A stretch of DNA of 64,000 nt from Lunularia cruciata (Eukaryota > Streptophyta > Marchantiopsida > Lunulariales > Lunulariaceae). How positions within the stretch are numbered: position 1 is the stretch's first letter; each line of letters starts with the position of its first letter. Of this stretch, positions 1 through 11,380 are shown piece after piece. The position numbers and the translations under genes are program-made. Below the pieces are notes generated by a model, which made no database searches, was not told where the DNA came from, and worked only from the letters and a program-made list of their open reading frames with translations. The DNA is taken from assembly GCA_948567375.1 (NCBI GenBank), contig OX419756.1, positions 54,388,333 through 54,452,332 on the forward strand, given 5' to 3'.

Positions 1-2211
1 ATATTTTTATTATGATTGCTTTATTTTAGAGTTTTGATTGGGAAGATGAAATTGTTTTTCAATTAGCTCTAGTGAAGATAACACCTTCCCAAACTAGCCA
101 TACTACCATGATATTTTATTGAAAAACAAGAAAGAAGGTAGGCTTCTGATCATATGAACTTAAAGGAGCTAGCAAGTAAGATATAATGATGTAATATAAT
201 GTAATATATAAATGATGATACCCAACCTCTTTTCACCATGCATGGATCATAAAAACTGTCATCAAAGACAAAGACTTTGATGAAGACAATCCAATGTCCA
301 AGCACATTCTACAAATTTAAGATTTTATAACAAGATCATAACATCTCATCATGTGAGCTTGGAATTCTTGCATGAATAATTATTTATAAGCTATTTATGG
401 ATTATGCATATGAAGATAATCTAACAAGCATATATTTAGACAAATAAATTTAGGTTTTTGAATTTAGGTTTTTTTTTAAATAAGGTTTTTGAAAGGTAGA
501 GAATAGGAATATACCTCATATGGTAGCTTTTGAATATGTAATAGAGCTTTTACGAGAGGTTGTTTGTTATATAATACCAAGATGGCTTCAATTATATCCT
601 TGAGAATTACAATGCTTATGCTAGATAACTACATATAGCTTTTAATGGTAGTTTTATGAAAATAGCTAGATGAAGTTTCACAAGATAATGCAAGAGATGC
701 AAAATGGAAGTTTACAATTTCCTTGTTAAATTTCATTGAGAGACATTAGTAACTAATTCATAGAAAAAATGGATGCAAAGTATTCAAGTATAATTCAGTG
801 GAGTAAATTGCAAATTTTTAACAATCCAAATAATAAATCTTTGAGAAGACTTGAATTCAAAAGAACAAGTAATTAGGCAAGATAGAACAGAAGAGATTAG
901 CCAAGGATCGAGTGGAGTGATCTCCATGATTATTTATGTAGGTGCATGTTGCTCTCTAATGATTAATGATGTTAGTTATTACCTTCCTAGCTAAGTTACT
1001 CAAGGTTTTTGAAGGATCCTCAAAACTTGGTTAGCTTAGTATGTCCATCGGAAGGTTTTAAAGTACCTTCTAGAAATTGTCTCGGGAACTTCTAAGGTAC
1101 ATTCTAGACCTTTACAGTATTTTTTATGCCAAAATTTTACTCAATTTTACAAATTATGGTAAATTTTTTGTACTTTCACAAATATCAAAATCATATTTGA
1201 CTAAAGAAAAAAGCATTATATGCAAAGTCTTGATTGAATGGTATGAAATGGAAGTCCCAAATCCATGGATTGATAGGTGGTTTGAAAAAATGTATCTTGT
1301 TGCATATGGAAAAAAAATCAAAGGCGTGAAGTTTCAAAATTTTTCAATATATCTTAGGTAATATTACTTATGTTTTATTTTCTTGTGATATTGTGATGGC
1401 ACTTGGGAGCACCAACTTGAAAAGCTTTTATAGCAAATTCTATGTTGATAATTTTGTAATCTTGGTACTAACCTTGAAGAAAACTTGATTTAGGATGGTG
1501 GACTTCAAGTGATAGCTCAAATAATTTTTATTGTTTTGAAGATTGAGTCATGGAGAGTGGACAGTTTGTATGCATAATATATTTATTATTCAGCAATCTG
1601 TGCCTAGTGCATTTTAGATACAATCATGGTTACTTCTATTGGGTTGAGTGATATTTAAAATATGATGTTTCATATGAAAAGGTTCACAATTTGGTTGTTA
1701 TTTTCATCGTTAATAACAACTACTCTTATCAACAAAGGAAGTTGATGTTGATTTTGGTTGCAAAATAAATCTATGCATCTATAGAGATTTTAGGTCAAAA
1801 GTTTTCCCACAAAACCATGCATTTGTGCAAATCACACTCTTATATCTTAAAAAACCCATTATTAATAAGTGTACCTTTTTTAAAATATAATTATCTCAAG
1901 AGAAATTTTATCAGTGAAAATAATGGTTCATAAAATATTTATAGGCCTTAAGAAAATATCTCTACATCTTCACTTACATCAAAATCCTCAAGTGCTAAAA
2001 CTAAAGCTTGTAAATACTAGATATATATAAATTTAAAAAATTTGGAATTATTTGAATCTTTTGAGGTAGTTCATGGTATCCATTTTCAAACTTAGCTTTT
2101 AAAGAATACTGGTATAGAAGGTATATTTGGAATAAATCTCAACTTGAGTTTAGTTTATTTTCCAAAATATTACAAGAATTTATTTGAAGACATGAAGAAA
2201 AAGGCTCTTTT
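1..2211. other. AT-rich intergenic DNA, no gene recognised
   Basis: Strongly AT-rich sequence with frequent stops in all frames. The longest open stretch (about 94 codons, near 1077-1361) is rich in Ile, Lys, Phe and Tyr as expected from composition alone, and shows no recognisable domain. I see no transposon ends, tRNA or clear promoter. Confidence 0.6.
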
Positions 2212-2221
2212 TACTCAAACT

Positions 2222-2360
2222 GAGAAAAGTGGGACCGCATAAAAAACACACAAGGATGGAAAGACCCCATCAAGGCTTACAAGGGAGAGACAACAAAAAC
2301 AAAAGGTAAAATGGTGCTAAGCCCCAATAGAGTCTATATGAGATATCTGCCACACTACAC
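2222..2360 (-). mobile_element. Short retroposon: 5'-truncated LINE tail, copy 1
   Basis: A 139-bp insertion flanked by a perfect 10-bp direct repeat TACTCAAACT (2212-2221 and 2361-2370), which I read as the target-site duplication. Read on the minus strand it contains the family landmarks in order: GACTCTATTGGGGCTTAG, a TGTCTCTCCCTTGTA box, a GATGGGGTCTT box and a final GCGGTC box. Upstream of the hairpin it also resembles the LINE at 13632-14427 (CAGAT..CTGATA..GACTC region). This makes it a 5'-truncated copy rather than an independent element. It codes for nothing. Confidence 0.82.
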
Positions 2361-2370
2361 TACTCAAACT

Positions 2371-2512
2371 AAGGCTTCAGGAAACCATCTTTTAGATTAT
2401 TTGTCATATGGTAAGATAGGTAGATAGGGAATGGGAAGATGTTTAGTAATTATGTTATGGATAGCTAATGCACCTAAGCACAACATAGCTAGCTCCACAC
2501 CTTTATAAATAA

Positions 2513-2602
<90 letters not shown>

Positions 2603-4450
2603 AGTAATCAAGTGCACACCTATACATGACATAACTTTGCCTGTCTTAGTAAAATATTTAATAATATTGAAGAAGATTATATGCTTGTAAAGAGACTATT
2701 ATGTCTAGAGAAAATTGACAGTGTTTCTCTTAGTGCATATTAATATCAAAATAAGATTTACACCTAAGCAATGAAAATTATTAGAAAGGGAACATTGGAT
2801 AAGTAGTCTGAAAGAACTCAAGAAAAACCAATTCTTACAAGTAGTGACACTCCAATTACTATCTTGAATTTTTCACTCATAAGTTATACAAGTTTAAGTT
2901 GAATAATACTCATGAGAAAAATCAAATCAAGTTTCAATAAGTTCACCTATTGTAATCATATGTTTTTCACCAAAAAATATATACATTAATATAAAGAGCA
3001 AGATAGGAAAGGCCACGTGTAAGTGATAGATACATATGGTTAAAGTTGCACCACAAAAAAATTCAGTTTATTGCTATAAACATATACATCTCATTTTATG
3101 CAGACCAAGGTTTTTTCTTCTTAAAATATTTTCAATACCATAAACAAGGAAAATTATATTTTTATTGAGCACATAATCACTCAAAAATAAAAGATAAATT
3201 TGAATTACATAAAACATAAATTTGAATGATTGAAATATAGAGTAGCTTCTCAAAGAGATATCAAACTTGTTTTGATTTAGTTAGATGATATATTAGTAAT
3301 GGTTAATCTTTTGAAATAAAGTTGATTTAATATTGAGTAATTTTTATTTTAGTGTATGTATATGAGACATCTGTTTATATCAAATCTCTATCAATTTCCA
3401 AAGTTGTATAGGTTTGATGTGAGGTAGATTCAACTTCTAATAGTTGAGGATGACTCATGAGGTATGCTTTGTATTTGCATACTTTTATTATTAGGTGGCT
3501 GTCCTTAATATAGGATAAAATAGTCATAGTTTGGATTTTGAAGGCTTTTCCCAATTCTGAGAAAATATGGAAATATCTAAAAAAAGTCAAATTTATCCAA
3601 ATTTAATGTCTTGTATCGCATATATATAACTTGAAAAAATATTCAAAGTCTGTTTTACACTAACATTATAGCAATTTTCAAAAGGAGATTGGGGGTGAAT
3701 GTAGCATTCTAGATTACAATAGCCATGTATGCTGTTTGTAGCTTATACTTCAATGGCTTTGTTAATGTAAATTTGAACTATTATACTTATTTTTCTGTAA
3801 ATTTTTAATGATAGTGCCTTTTTTACGTTTTCATATTTTGGTTAATAGCAAGATTACTCGACTATATTAATTTTATTTAAATAGACTATTTCTAATTATT
3901 TTTATAGCTTGACCCAAAAATTTCAAAAACTAGAGATACACTAGATAATGAATATTAAACTAATATCCCTAGTAATAATCAGTTTGGAAATTATGGCATT
4001 TAAAGATAGTACGTGGTCAGAAAGAACATAAATTTTACTATAATAGGAAAGTTATTGGATACTAACTTTGTTGATTGTTAGTTTTAGCAGGTCCTTTATG
4101 TAAACCTATAATACAATTTGAGATAATAAGATTTTGGTGGAAACTAACGAAGATTGGAATGAGACTTGACCGTCTTAATTATTGTATATAGAATCGAAGG
4201 TATATTTAAGGCCGTGAAACTTGATATGTCTTTCCAAAAATAAATTTTCACAAAAATGGAATTTAATTTTCCATTGCTTTCAGCATTTTCCACATCTCCG
4301 AAGAAAAAAGAAACCTTTCTGGAAGGGAGCATATTGAAAATACACGATATCATAGATAAAGGGAATCATATATAAATATTTAAACAGTAACCGCGTGAAC
4401 AACGAACAGTATAGCACAAATTTGGAAGGCCAAATGTTTTCAATATTAAT
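2371..4450. other. AT-rich intergenic DNA, no gene recognised
   Basis: AT-rich, stop-dense DNA. Apart from the dinucleotide run listed separately, I see no coding signal, transposon terminus or RNA gene. The ORFs of 60-76 codons here have no recognisable motif. Confidence 0.6.
2518..2600. repeat. (AT)n microsatellite, about 41 units
   Basis: An essentially uninterrupted run of alternating A and T, about 83 bp, preceded by a short AAAT/AAATA stretch. The minus-strand ORF across it (poly Ile-Tyr) is an artefact of the dinucleotide. Confidence 0.97.
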
Positions 4451-5059
4451 GCTAAGATGGGCACAAGCCACACTCGTGATCTACACTATTTTAGGGAGCA
4501 CCTAGGTTGACACCTTCATTTGCTAGGTTGGTCCCCTCGTAATATTGCATCCAACTGATTCTTCAACACTTGTAGCGTAAACAATTCGCTGTGTATCCAG
4601 GAGCTATTGTGTGATTTTGAATAGCAACTTTCGCTTCATCGATAGGCTCGGATAATCACGTCTGCTGAAAAGGAAGCATGTGGAAAGACTTTAGTACGAG
4701 GCATATGCTGATCACTTTCCACGACTCCAGGCATGACCAGTTTGCTTTATGTTGCGGGACTCATTTTTCTGCAAATTTCATCGTCACGATCAATTCAACT
4801 CTAAAAGTGTTCGTCTCAGTAAAATGGAAGATAGTGTCCCCTAGAGTTGAATATCCTTCGAGTTCACAGGTCGCTCAATCTTACGTGTTGCTTGCGACTG
4901 TAAAGGAGAACTGCTCCAACCAATGGGTGTCAACCTAGCAAATGGGGTGTCATTATATTTCTTTTATTTTAGTTAAATTTCACCATATAGTATTATGCGC
5001 ATGTAAAAAAGATAAGGGGAAAAGGTTTCTGGTTTTGACGTCTGTGTATCCGTTTCAAA

Positions 5060-5185
5060 GAAAAGGGAGACACGAAGGATGGGAAGACCGTAACAAACAC
5101 GAAGGATGGGAAGGCCCCATCAAGCCGTACAAGGGTGGACAAAGTAGGTGAGGTAAAATGGGGCTTAGCCCCAATAGAATCAAAT
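5060..5185 (-). mobile_element. Short retroposon: 5'-truncated LINE tail, copy 2
   Basis: A 126-bp insertion between direct repeats GTTTCAAA (5052-5059 and 5186-5193). On the minus strand it reads ATTGGGGCTAAGCCCC, TTTTACC, a TACGGCTTGATGGGG box and a duplicated CCCATCCTTCGTG box. The palindromic GGGGCTTAGCCCC is perfect here. The tail box is partly duplicated, as in the LINE at 13632-14427 though with a different break point. Non-coding. Confidence 0.8.
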
Positions 5186-7084
5186 GTTTCAAAACATTCG
5201 CTGATTTTACTACCTTTGCTCACGAACTTGGGTGTCGAAGTGTTTAACTTATTTTATACTTTTTAAACTTTAAATAGTATTCACGTCATCAGGTCAGATT
5301 GTTACAACAGCTCCTGATACTCGTGCATTTGACCAGAATTCAAGTGAGATTCTGGAGGAGCTGGCGCTGCACGCCTCTGTGAAGTTGTAGTTGACTGGCT
5401 ATCGAAGATAATCGATATTAAATTAAAATTTAACAAATGGGTTTGGAGTTTAGTTAACGAATTTCTTACTGAATTCTAGGAACGCATGTGCTCGACCGAA
5501 TCCAAATTTTGTGCCCGTGATCAGACCCTGGAGGGCAGCACTTCTGATGGTAATAACCAGAAAGATGCTAAATAAGATCTGTTGATGCATAAGTGGCACC
5601 AAAAGTTCGCTTGTTCCTTAGCTCGGGGCATAGCCGCTGATTCTGATGCAGAGTCTGATGGCGAGATCTTAGCGAGCTGTTCGAATTCAAGTGGCCCCTT
5701 CATTTCCCTTATTCGTTAAAATAAAGTAGATCCGGAAGCAGGTTAAGGTTCTCAAACTACTTCAAGCCCCACACACGATAGCTGACCAGATCACGAAGAC
5801 AGGTTCACGTGAGTAACTGGAGCTCTTTCAAGATCTTCACCCGTTACACCTCACATGCGGTGGCTCGGATCATATATATCTTAGGCAGCTTACCGAGTGT
5901 ATGCCATTCTCTTCCCCCATGTGCACAAACTTGATGTCCATAGATTAGTCCTTAGCAATTTCTACGACATTACCTTCTAACCACATATACCAACCATCAA
6001 CGGTCTGGCCCGCAACTGCATCTATACATCAGCAATATTTGAAAACCAGGGTTGTTCTTAGTCGCAATGAATTGGGCCTCTGATGATGGTTGTTCATTGG
6101 TTATCATTGAAGCATGCTCGGAACCTGAGCTGTCAAAAAGCTGTAAAACGATGAATGTCCTTTGCCCTCCTGTGTACCACCAATTGCTAATTCATGGTAC
6201 TAATGGCCAGTCGCAGAAGTACTTATTCTGGTAAAAAGAAAATAAAACATGTTCAAACTGGCTCCAGCTAGAATCTTCTCCGTATCCCACATGCTCGTTA
6301 ACGTTTTTCTTCCCGGTTTTCCGGAGGGGCCGCTCGGAACTTCCAGCAGCGAGAAGGTTGTTCCTCAGAACTTCACTTTGAGAATGATTGAGAAACTGAG
6401 GAAGCCCCAAAAAACTGCCAGGAAGGTCTTACCTACACTATTTGGAACCTGTTTGTGTAAACAAGTAAATAATATAAGGGAGAAAGATGAGAAGAATTAT
6501 GTCATATAGTCTTTTTAAGGTATAGTTTGGCTATGTCTGTCTGCGCTCCAATGAAATCTGAAATAAAAAATTTGGTTTAGTTATAGATTTCTCTCTTGAC
6601 CTAGATAATGAGTTGTAGAGGCGAATGATCCGTCATAGATGGACTGCAGTTGAGACGTTGCCAACCTATTCAATTGGATAAATAACTAGCACAGAAATCG
6701 ACAGGGGTTCCAAATCCTTCACTTTACAAGTAGACACGGCAAAACAAAAGAACTGGTCGCTAAAAAATATCTGGACCGAAGCAGTGGTGTCTCTTACGAC
6801 TAAACTTCCCTAAACTGCCGCAATATTTTGCTTGTTTATAAATGAATTTCAGAACTCGAACCCCATGGAACTTACCGGGACAAAAGCCTAGTAGTTAGTG
6901 ATTTTGTTCGGCGGTTGGGGAGAAATTCAGCAGCCTCTTTTTCCTTTTCCTTCAGATATGAATTGAGTGTCGTGACTTCTAAAGACATCACTAGCTGAGT
7001 GCTTGACCGTAATCAAGTTGCTATCATAAGCATTTGCCAATTGAACGATGCGTCTTCATTAGCGTACTATGGGGTGGTCTCACC

Positions 7085-7117
7085 TAATAAATAAATAAAT
7101 AAATAAATAAATAAATT
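7085..7117. repeat. (AAAT)n microsatellite, about 8 units
   Basis: A regular tetranucleotide run (TAAA/AAAT in the plus sense, TTTA on the minus strand). It may be the tail of the minus-strand block to its right. Confidence 0.93.
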
Positions 7118-7443
7118 TTCAATATCTAAGGAAAAGGGAAAGGATTACAAGGCACATACCAGTCCAAAAGAAAGAAAAACACAAGGTATAATAGTTTCAA
7201 ACTACCAAAATAAAAAACAAATACTAGTAGGGCTCAAAGGAACCCAAGAGAAAATATGGCATTATAACAATTAAATGCAAAAGGAAAGAAGAACACAAGG
7301 TACAATAGTCCAAAACTACCAAAATCAAAAACAAATACTTAGTAAGGCCCAAAGGAACCCAAAAGGGAAGAGCGGCGATGAACAAAGCCCATAGAAAATA
7401 AGGAGAAAAGGGGACTCCTGAACAGCATGGTAGAAGTCCTCCA

Positions 7444-7655
7444 ATGGCAAGTCCAGTAAGTGGGGAAGGAGAACCCTAGTCGCACTAGGTGTGTCTACCA
7501 AAGCTGAGGTTCTCCCATGGCAAGTCCAGTAAGTGGGGAAGGAGAACCCTAGTCGCACTAGGTGTGTCTACCAAAGCTGAGGTTCTCCCATGGCAGATCT
7601 GGTAAGTGGGGAGGGAGAACCCTAGCCGAGCTTGGTGTGTCTATAATAGCTGCAC
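7444..7655. repeat. 73-bp tandem repeat, three units
   Basis: Units start at 7444, 7517 and 7590, each beginning ATGGCA and continuing through AGTAAGTGGGGA, GAACCCTAG and GTGTGTCTA. The first two are nearly identical. The third is diverged and incomplete at its right end. The period is exactly 73 bp twice, so it is not a multiple of three and does not encode a repeated peptide. Confidence 0.93.
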
Positions 7656-7807
7656 ATCAAAGATAAAACATTAGATTGCAATGTGACATAGACTAAGTTT
7701 AGGTAACAAGATGTGAGCATGTGAGGGCGATCAATGCACTTCCCGGGGTAAAGAACCTTGTGTAGCATCCTTAAAGATACCGTCGATATGTTCATGTAAT
7801 ACTAATG

Positions 7808-7887
7808 AGAAAAAGATAGCTACGCAGAGCACATGAAGGATGGAGGGCCCCAACAAGCTGTACAAAGGAGAGACAAAAGAAATAATG
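7808..7887 (-). mobile_element. Short retroposon: 5'-truncated LINE tail, copy 3
   Basis: An approximately 80-bp insertion between near-identical flanks CATGTAATACTAATG (7793-7807) and CATGTAAAAACTAATG (7888-7903). The body on the minus strand carries TGTCTCTCC, a TACAGCTTGTTGGGG box and CATCCTTCATG. It lacks the GGGGCTTAGCCCC hairpin, so the 5' truncation point is closer to the 3' end than in copies 1 and 2. Confidence 0.72.
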
Positions 7888-8239
7888 CATGTAAAAACTA
7901 ATGTAAACATCCAATAATCTAAATTACTGAAGGGACGAAGGTAGTCGAGGATTGCTGAGTTCGATGGTGGACCTCTTGCCCCTATTTGATTTGAGGTGAT
8001 TTCAACCATAGAAAAAGAGATGGCCAATGCTTCAGAAGTTAGCAGCAAGCAAAGTCTTTAAACTGCACTTCAAGGTTAAGCAATCTTCGATCTGATGCCC
8101 ATCTTTAATGCGGATAGTTCAACGCACACATGTTAGAGATTCAGTTTGTCTCGAGTGCTAATCACATCACAACCGTCGATCAACTCTTGAATTTGCTTAC
8201 CACCCAAAGCTTTAACTACATTGTGAGTAGATCGAAGTT

Positions 8240-8315
8240 ACCCTCTATATCTTTTCCTCTATGGGTCTGCCCATCCTTCTTGTTATCCTACGCGGTCGCC
8301 GGTTTCTATCATGAC
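8240..8315 (+). mobile_element. Short retroposon: 5'-truncated LINE tail, copy 4 (plus strand)
   Basis: A 76-bp insertion between perfect 12-bp direct repeats TAGATCGAAGTT (8228-8239 and 8316-8327). It contains only the terminal part of the family: ATGGGTCTGCCCATCCTTC, then CCTACGCGGTCGCC and a pyrimidine-rich end TTTCTATC. This copy and the LINE define the shared 3' end. Confidence 0.8.
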
Positions 8316-8452
8316 TAGATCGAAGTTCAGTCTATAGTTCACCATCAGTATCTCTTCACAGAGTTCGGTAAAGAATTAACTATTTGTTCTCGTTGAAGAC
8401 AACACTATCTATGAATATTTTATTGAGTTATCCATTAGGGGGAATTATTTTA

Positions 8453-8530
8453 GGCGGCCGCGTGTGAAATCAAGAAAGTTGGAAAAACCCTCACGCCGTA
8501 CAAGGAAAAGACATAGAGGGTAAAATGGAT
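8453..8530 (-). mobile_element. Short retroposon: diverged LINE tail, copy 5
   Basis: On the minus strand it reads CCATTTTACCC, a TTCCTTGTACGGCG box and ends CACACGCGGCCGCC, matching the family order with more divergence. I could not define a target duplication with confidence. It lies about 140 bp from copy 4 in the opposite orientation. Confidence 0.55.
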
Positions 8531-11342
8531 GATCCTTTTGGAATGGGATGTCAGAACAAATCTCCATATCTGTCTGCTGCCTGATTACCAAGAGTAGATT
8601 GCAGTACGTTAATCAACATTTTTTTCAGTGCACTCATTGCTCGAGAGAAGGCAAACAAACTATACTTGTCGATTGTGATCCGGCTCCGCACATCGTATTC
8701 AAGGATAAAACTGTACGATACACATACTTTCGCATCCACATTGAGTTAGTTCCTTCCAAATAATTTTTCTTCTAGCAAAGCTGGAAACACTAGTGGCCAG
8801 AGTCAATGCGTTTAACGTAACGATAGCGTGAGAGCAATGTGCAAGGGCAAGAAAGAGTAGATGTGTCGGAGTCACTCATGCTCTATTTCGACACCACTCA
8901 GCCTGTTGGAAAAGTTAGACGAGTGTTCTAGCCAGTTTAAAGATACTATAAAATATTGGAGCCCGGTAAGGAGACACTCTTTTAGTCATTATACCAATTG
9001 GAATTTATATAAAAAATCGGTTATGCACATAATGTATTTAGTCTTGTGTTCACGACGTTTACCTGGTTATCGCGCAAAGGTTTTTCTCAGTTTAGTCTAA
9101 ATTATCACTATATATATATAAAATGTTAGTCTAGAAAGCCAAATGAGATATATGAAGATTTAACATTGTTTCTAAGTTCAATTTGAAAAAAGAGAGTAAA
9201 AAAAGAGGATTTAATTTTTGAGATTAAAAATTAAAATATTCATAAGATTGATAAAGGAAGGTCTCTTGAACCAAAGGGGGATGTCCCTCGACCGGGTTCC
9301 CTAAAATATATTGATTTTAGGAATGAAACATATGCTTTAAAGTGACAGGGCATTCTCAAAAAAATTTTTTAATCATTTATGTTATCATAATTGTTACTTG
9401 AAAAGAAGACGAGTTTATTTTCTGATATAAAAAATTCTCCTAGTTGTCGTCAGTAAGACTAATTTCTGTCATAGATGTGGAGATGAACAAGTTTCCGATA
9501 TTTCAATCAAAGGAGGTCGTCGGCAAGTCATCAGGTAACGGAGATTCAACGGAACATGTTCTAGAAATACTAAAGTGAAGGTGGGAAGAAGAGAACACCG
9601 GCACAAATGGTGAAGATGGACAAGATTGTAATCAAAAGTTGTTTTTATTATAGATAGAAAATCTTGTCAAATAAACGATATTCTTTGCCCTACGACGATG
9701 CCAGTTGACATCAAGAATAAGATTCAATCCATAGATCTTATTGAAGAAAATAAATTTCAATCAATTACTTATTTGAATATAAATAATTTAATATTTCTGT
9801 CAGAATTCATAAGATATTTGAGTGAGATATGAAGTAATTGTACTATTTTAAAAATAATTACATGACTTTATTACAAAAAAATTATTTTCTTGAATTAGTG
9901 TAAATTTACTATCGTCAAAATCCAACTTGTATAATTAGATCTTTCAAATACTTTCCTGATCAAGATGTAAAATCTTCTAAATCCCCCCAGCGATAAAGAT
10001 GGTTGTTCATAATAACAGTACATTTTGGTTGAAGCAAATAACTGTCATTGTTTTTCTCAATCACTCTGCTAGGTAGAACGGAGTGACCTTCATACCAGCG
10101 CGGCATCACTGGCCACAAAGAGTGCATGCTTCGTCTTTACGTGATGTTCCTCTTTAAGTTGCTTAGTAGGTTTGACCAACGAAACCATCATTCTCATACT
10201 ACGCGAGTCTAGAACACGACGATATTTAACATGGAGGTCAGTGCCTTTGGTCGTCATTTGTGGAGAGAGCACCCCACTTCAGATGCACGAAGTAAAAGAA
10301 ACGCGCGTGAAGAACAATTAGCAGTTAAGCTAATCATAGACTATCATTGCGTGGTCGTAGAGGGCTCTCCGATAGTCATGAGGATCCTATTATGCACATA
10401 ATATCTCAGGAAGTTTCTTTAACAGAATAACGACGATCTTGGAAACTGTTAATTAGAATGTCTACCGAGATCTGACCAGCAGATGCAACATTTCTTGCCC
10501 ATTTCAGTTTTTCTCTTGTTCACCTTCTTTATGTGGATAACATGATAGGACGTCTATGTATATCGTTCCGCATGCTATTTCCGTCAGATTATGTTTCTGG
10601 AGGCCACGCACATTATGTAATGATCTCAGATATCTAGAAACCAGCACTATATCTTTGTATCATTGGCAGGAGGAATATAGCAAATCGATCCAAAAGAAAT
10701 CTAACGCTGTGTATGTAGGGACTACCGTACTTTCACTCCGACACGATGTGCAGACTTTTCCTGTCCACAAAGTTCAGATCGTCTCTGAGCATCTTGGAAG
10801 TTGGGGCATAGAATTGTAGCACCAAAGTTCAGGTAATTAACGTACAGATACACATATGTTAGCTTCACAGACGCGAGTACACTATTTTCCGGCTTCTACG
10901 GGTTTTCTAATAACAATAGAAAAGGGTCAATGTAAACAAATCGCAAATGAGCAAGACCTTTCATCCCTCATAACCCTGCTTCAACAGTGTTAAATTTCTT
11001 GCCGAGACAAAAAAAACTGTCGGTAACTATAGATCATATAGGACTTCGAGAGCTCACGATTACGTAATTGAGGCTAAGTGGCCTTCTGCCTACCTGTAAT
11101 TCATACTATATTTATTATATTTTGGCACTGTTGGGTTAAGCTGGCGGATTGACGTCAACTCTTAAAAATGAGAGCGCCCTTGTAGCGCCAGCCAGACTGC
11201 AGAGTCTAAGGTTACGTAGCCGAAAGAATGATCTCTATAAAAAGTTCTCGGTGATTGCTTCAAACTAATTTCAGGATCAAAATTATTATTAGATACTTCG
11301 ATACTAAACTAAATTATAGATTTCATATGAAGTACCTTTAGC

Positions 11343-11380
11343 TACTTGAGGTCTCTCGGGTACCCGAGAAATCTCAAGTA
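11343..11380. repeat. 38-bp near-perfect palindrome
   Basis: Two 19-bp arms meet at 11361/11362 with no spacer. The centre is CTCGGGTACCCGAG, and the outer arms TACTTGAG / CTCAAGTA pair exactly. I count two mismatched positions per arm pair. Cruciform-capable; its role is unknown, and no flanking duplications or coding context suggest a transposon. Confidence 0.9.

Larger units (their letters stand above)
7085..7660 (-). mobile_element. Possible second retroposon with (TTTA)n tail, minus strand
   Basis: Read on the minus strand, this block runs through three copies of a 73-bp unit, then two diverged copies of a roughly 83-bp unit (near 7170-7250 and 7283-7365), and ends in a pure TTTA microsatellite (plus strand 7085-7117). 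A microsatellite 3' tail is known from several plant LINE and SINE families. I found no convincing target duplication and no coding domain, so it could also be a compound minisatellite. The minus-strand ORF here merely runs through the repeats. Confidence 0.4.

Noticed and set aside
2222-2360. Interpretation of the short repeats as MITEs because of the internal palindromes
   Set aside because: Palindromes are internal, ends are not inverted repeats, and 5' ends vary between copies with 8-15 bp flanking duplications, which fits retroposition.
2397-2627. 76-codon minus-strand ORF rich in Ile-Tyr
   Set aside because: Created by the (AT)n microsatellite; not a gene.
7325-7558. 77-codon minus-strand ORF with hydrophobic character
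   Set aside because: Runs through the 73-bp tandem repeat, whose period is not a multiple of three.
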